From: Trueperaceae bacterium
GTDB lineage: Bacteria; Deinococcota; Deinococci; Deinococcales; Trueperaceae
Direction: 5' to 3'
Assembly: GCA_007130445.1 (NCBI GenBank)
Contig: SLSM01000022.1
Coordinates: 1 to 7,656 of the forward strand
DNA length: 7,656 bases
Position numbers and translations under genes: made by a program. How positions within the stretch are numbered: the stretch's first letter is position 1; every line of letters starts with the position of its first letter. Below, piece by piece: positions 6,195-7,656 of this stretch. The notes beneath the pieces are model-generated. The model was not told the DNA's origin and searched no databases. It worked only from the letters and a program-made list of their open reading frames with translations.

Positions 6195-6221
6195 CCCCCG
6201 GGAGCGCGCGCTCGCGGAGGC

Positions 6222-6620
6222 TCACCTCGGGCGCAGGAGGAGCGTGACGTCGGAATGTGCGGCGGCGAGGCCGCGGTCGAGCGTCACGACGGTACCTCTC
6301 TGGGTCCGTGCGATCGCCGCGAGGTACGCGTCGGTCACCTGCCGATGGCCCGTGACGGCGGCGAGGGCGACCTCGCGATACGGCAGGTCGTCGGGCCAGA
6401 AGACGTGTCGCTCGTGACGCGTCATGGCGTCGAGGACCGCCACGGCCGTCGCGATCGACCGACCTTCGCGGACCAGGAAGCGAAGCAGGCTGCCCTGCGT
6501 CGACGGCGTCGTCGCGAACGGTCCCTTCCACGCCTGCCACCACACGACCACCACCTCGTGATGGACGTGGTCACGCACCACCAGGGCGATCAGCGTGTTG
6601 GCATCGAGCAATGCGGTCAC
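6222..6620 (-). CDS. vapC: PIN-domain toxin, VapC family
   Basis: This is a 132-residue PIN-domain ribonuclease, the toxin of a type II toxin-antitoxin pair; family members cleave tRNA or rRNA using Mg2+ held by a cluster of acidic residues. The N-terminal LLDANTLIAL gives Asp6. VTDAYLAAIA gives Asp97, and TLDRG gives Asp115. The second conserved site, usually Glu in a (C)PITExxLVRxL segment, reads TPSTQGSLLRFLV, so Gln42 seems to stand where the acid is expected. The start is GTG at 6620 and overlaps the antitoxin stop in a GTGA junction, so the two are translationally coupled. Length and architecture are normal, with no sign of truncation. The substitution may lower metal binding or may be a tolerated subfamily variant; toxicity cannot be judged from the sequence. 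Confidence 0.88.
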   Translation of the reverse strand: MTALLDANTLIALVVRDHVHHEVVVVWWQAWKGPFATTPSTQGSLLRFLVREGRSIATAVAVLDAMTRHERHVFWPDDLPYREVALAAVTGHRQVTDAYLAAIARTQRGTVVTLDRGLAAAHSDVTLLLRPR

Positions 6621-6844
6621 GCGTCGTCGTCGGCCGCGCGCACGTCGTCGCTCGTGACGACCCGCCCGACGGTGACCAGTGGGAGACCGGTCGACGGGTG
6701 GGCATCGACCACGCCTGCGTCACCGTGCTCGAGGCCGCGGAGCATCAGCGCCGTCACCGTAGCGCTCAGGCTCTGGTCCGTGTCGCGTGCGATGGCCTTG
6801 ACGCGCTGGTGCAGGTCGTCGGGAAGGTCGATCGTCGTTCGCAT
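6617..6844 (-). CDS. vapB: Ribbon-helix-helix antitoxin, VapB-type
   Basis: This is a 75-residue antitoxin that should bind and neutralise the PIN toxin and repress their common promoter. The N-terminal MRTTIDLPDDLHQRVKAIA is the beta strand and first helix of a ribbon-helix-helix domain; DQSLSATVTALMLRGL is the turn and second helix. The remainder (about 37-75) is a flexible, acidic toxin-binding tail (TSDDVRAADDDA). An in-frame GTG directly precedes the ATG, so the protein could be one residue longer. The ATG at 6844 is preferred: a near-consensus TATGAT box ends six bases upstream and no ribosome site exists, pointing to a leaderless mRNA starting at the ATG. It overlaps the toxin gene by four bases. 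The start codon itself lies inside the repeated operator. Confidence 0.9.
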   Translation of the reverse strand: MRTTIDLPDDLHQRVKAIARDTDQSLSATVTALMLRGLEHGDAGVVDAHPSTGLPLVTVGRVVTSDDVRAADDDA

Positions 6845-6872
6845 CACCGCATCATAGCATCACGATGCGGTG
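6841..6872 (-). promoter_or_regulatory. Toxin-antitoxin operator: three 8-base-spaced TGATGC repeats plus 9-bp inverted repeat
   Basis: On the minus strand TGATGC occurs three times at exactly 8-base spacing (complements of 6857-6862, 6849-6854 and 6841-6846). Overlapping them, CACCGCATC (6845-6853) and GATGCGGTG (6864-6872) form a perfect 9-bp inverted repeat with a 10-base spacer. The array covers the -10 box and the antitoxin ATG. Tandem 8-base sites suit side-by-side ribbon-helix-helix dimers, as in the MetJ met boxes, so autorepression by the antitoxin is the likely role. Confidence 0.65.
6851..6856 (-). promoter_or_regulatory. -10 box (TATGAT) of the toxin-antitoxin operon
   Basis: TATGAT differs from the TATAAT consensus at one base and is the best -10 box seen in the window. 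It ends six bases before the antitoxin ATG, so transcription should start at or near the start codon. It lies inside the left arm and spacer of the operator palindrome, where a bound repressor would exclude RNA polymerase. Confidence 0.6.
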
Positions 6873-6941
6873 AGGGTGACGCGTGTCGTCCAGGCCTCGG
6901 CACTCGGCGCCGGTCGGAACGCCCGCGCCTGCATGCCGGGC

Positions 6942-6955
6942 CCGGCCTAGGCCGG
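6942..6955. terminator. Palindrome across the stop codon of the right-hand ABC ATPase gene
   Basis: CCGGCCTAGGCCGG is a perfect 14-base palindrome containing the TAG stop (6947-6949). GCCGGGCCCGGC, another perfect palindrome, overlaps it at 6935-6946. Together they may form a 3'-end stem for the minus-strand transcript. There is no T-run, and GC-rich palindromes arise easily by chance here. Confidence 0.3.
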
Positions 6956-7656
6956 CAACACGTGCACGGAGCGCGGCGACGGTGTGACACCGACGGTGTC
7001 GCCCACTCGTGGCAGACCGACCTCCGCCGCGTTCGGGACGTCCACCAGCCAGGCACCCTGTCCGTCCACGGTGACGACCACCTCGGCGATCGCTCCGAGG
7101 AAGCTGGCGCGCGCCACCGTTCCGCTGAGCACGCCAGCGTCGGCGCCGCCGCCCTGATGGAGCACCAGCGCCTCGGGCCTCACCACCGCCGTCACCGGTC
7201 GACCGGCGGCCTGCGGCACACCGTTCGGCACGTCGATGTGGACGCCCGCCACCTCGATCGTCACCTCGTCGACGGAGCGCCCCTCCAGGAAGTTGGCTTT
7301 CCCGATGAAGTCCGCGACGAAGCGCGAGGCGGGCTTCGCGTACACCTCGACGGGCGTGCCGACCTGTTCCACGCGACCCTGATGCATGACCACCACCAGG
7401 TCCGAGAGCGACATCGCCTCGACCTGATCGTGCGTCACGTAGACGCTCGTGATGCCCAGACGCTGCTGCAACTCGCGGATCTCGACCCGCATCTGGTCGC
7501 GCAGCTTGGCGTCGAGGTTCGAGAGCGGCTCGTCGAAGAGCAAGAGCCGCGGCTCCATCACGATGCAGCGCGCGAGCGCCACGCGCTGCTGCTGGCCGCC
7601 AGAGAGCGCACTCGGGGCGCGCTGCGTCATGCCCGTGAGCCCGACCTGCTCGACCA
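6947..7656 (-). CDS. Second ABC importer ATP-binding protein (MalK/FbpC/PotA-like), N-terminus beyond window
   Basis: The visible 235 residues are the C-terminal part of an importer ATPase. They open with [14 protein letters not shown] and the signature LSGGQ (fragment residues 17-21), then Walker B LLLFDE (37-42) with catalytic Glu42, D-loop [12 protein letters not shown], and switch His75 in [10 protein letters not shown]. From about 140 onward there is a TOBE-type beta domain ([50 protein letters not shown]). Walker A and the Q-loop lie past the right edge; the frame is open there, and an internal ATG at 7630 is not the real start. The sequence is of the same broad family as the ATPase at 685-1752 but clearly divergent, so it serves a different importer. 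Candidate substrates include iron(III), polyamines, phosphonates or sugars; the missing neighbours would decide. Confidence 0.92.
   Translation of the reverse strand, partial: VEQVGLTGMTQRAPSALSGGQQQRVALARCIVMEPRLLLFDEPLSNLDAKLRDQMRVEIRELQQRLGITSVYVTHDQVEAMSLSDLVVVMHQGRVEQVGTPVEVYAKPASRFVADFIGKANFLEGRSVDEVTIEVAGVHIDVPNGVPQAAGRPVTAVVRPEALVLHQGGGADAGVLSGTVARASFLGAIAEVVVTVDGQGAWLVDVPNAAEVGLPRVGDTVGVTPSPRSVHVLPA

Noticed and set aside
6202..6213. Palindrome GAGCGCGCGCTC between the toxin stop and the esterase start
   Set aside because: It is an alternating GC run that forms a palindrome by composition alone, with no loop-forming centre or further support.
6184..6543. A 120-residue N-terminal extension of the SGNH esterase
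   Set aside because: The extension overlaps the toxin gene in another frame and is arginine-rich. The family begins just before the GDS motif, as with the ATG at 6183.
1..7656. tRNA, rRNA, CRISPR array, insertion sequence or prophage elements
   Set aside because: I saw no cloverleaf, no regularly spaced long repeats, no transposase or integrase motif and no terminal inverted repeats.

Overview
The window is GC-rich and densely coded, with short gaps and no RNA gene, insertion sequence or CRISPR array that I can see. Two features suggest a Deinococcota-type bacterium of the Truepera kind. First, the solute-binding protein has a plain Sec signal ending in AAA-QQ with no lipobox cysteine. Second, several genes start a few bases after a -10-like TAnnnT box with no Shine-Dalgarno site (leaderless starts). 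Some actinobacterial lineages also use such starts, so this placement is only moderately secure.

Layout: (1) 1-1752, minus strand: part of an importer operon of the Fbp/Fut/Afu type. It has an ATPase followed by a periplasmic solute-binding protein that runs off the left edge; no permease lies inside the window. (2) 1918-3820, plus strand: an NmrA-like NAD(P)-binding protein, a strong hairpin, then an NfsA-like FMN nitroreductase with a leaderless-type start. (3) 3828-5462, minus strand, convergent with the nitroreductase: an OmpR-family response regulator, the collapsed remains of its sensor histidine kinase, and a secreted protein with a long Pro/Gly-rich tail. (4) 5500-6183, minus: an SGNH esterase/acyltransferase with a leaderless-type start. 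(5) 6222-6872, minus: a VapBC-type toxin-antitoxin pair whose promoter is embedded in a compact repeat/palindrome operator. (6) 6947-7656, minus: the C-terminal two thirds of a second ABC importer ATPase, cut by the right edge.

Three observations stand out. The response regulator looks intact, but its partner kinase seems to have lost almost everything between its first dozen codons and its last ATP-binding motif, and the two ends are out of frame. The toxin-antitoxin promoter has three copies of TGATGC at an 8-base period, plus a 9-bp inverted repeat, covering both the -10 box and the start codon; this is the geometry expected for a ribbon-helix-helix autorepressor. Two unrelated genes share an almost identical leaderless start element, GGTACCCT followed by five bases and ATG. 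No wholly new multi-gene system is evident; most of the window is ordinary housekeeping and accessory content.
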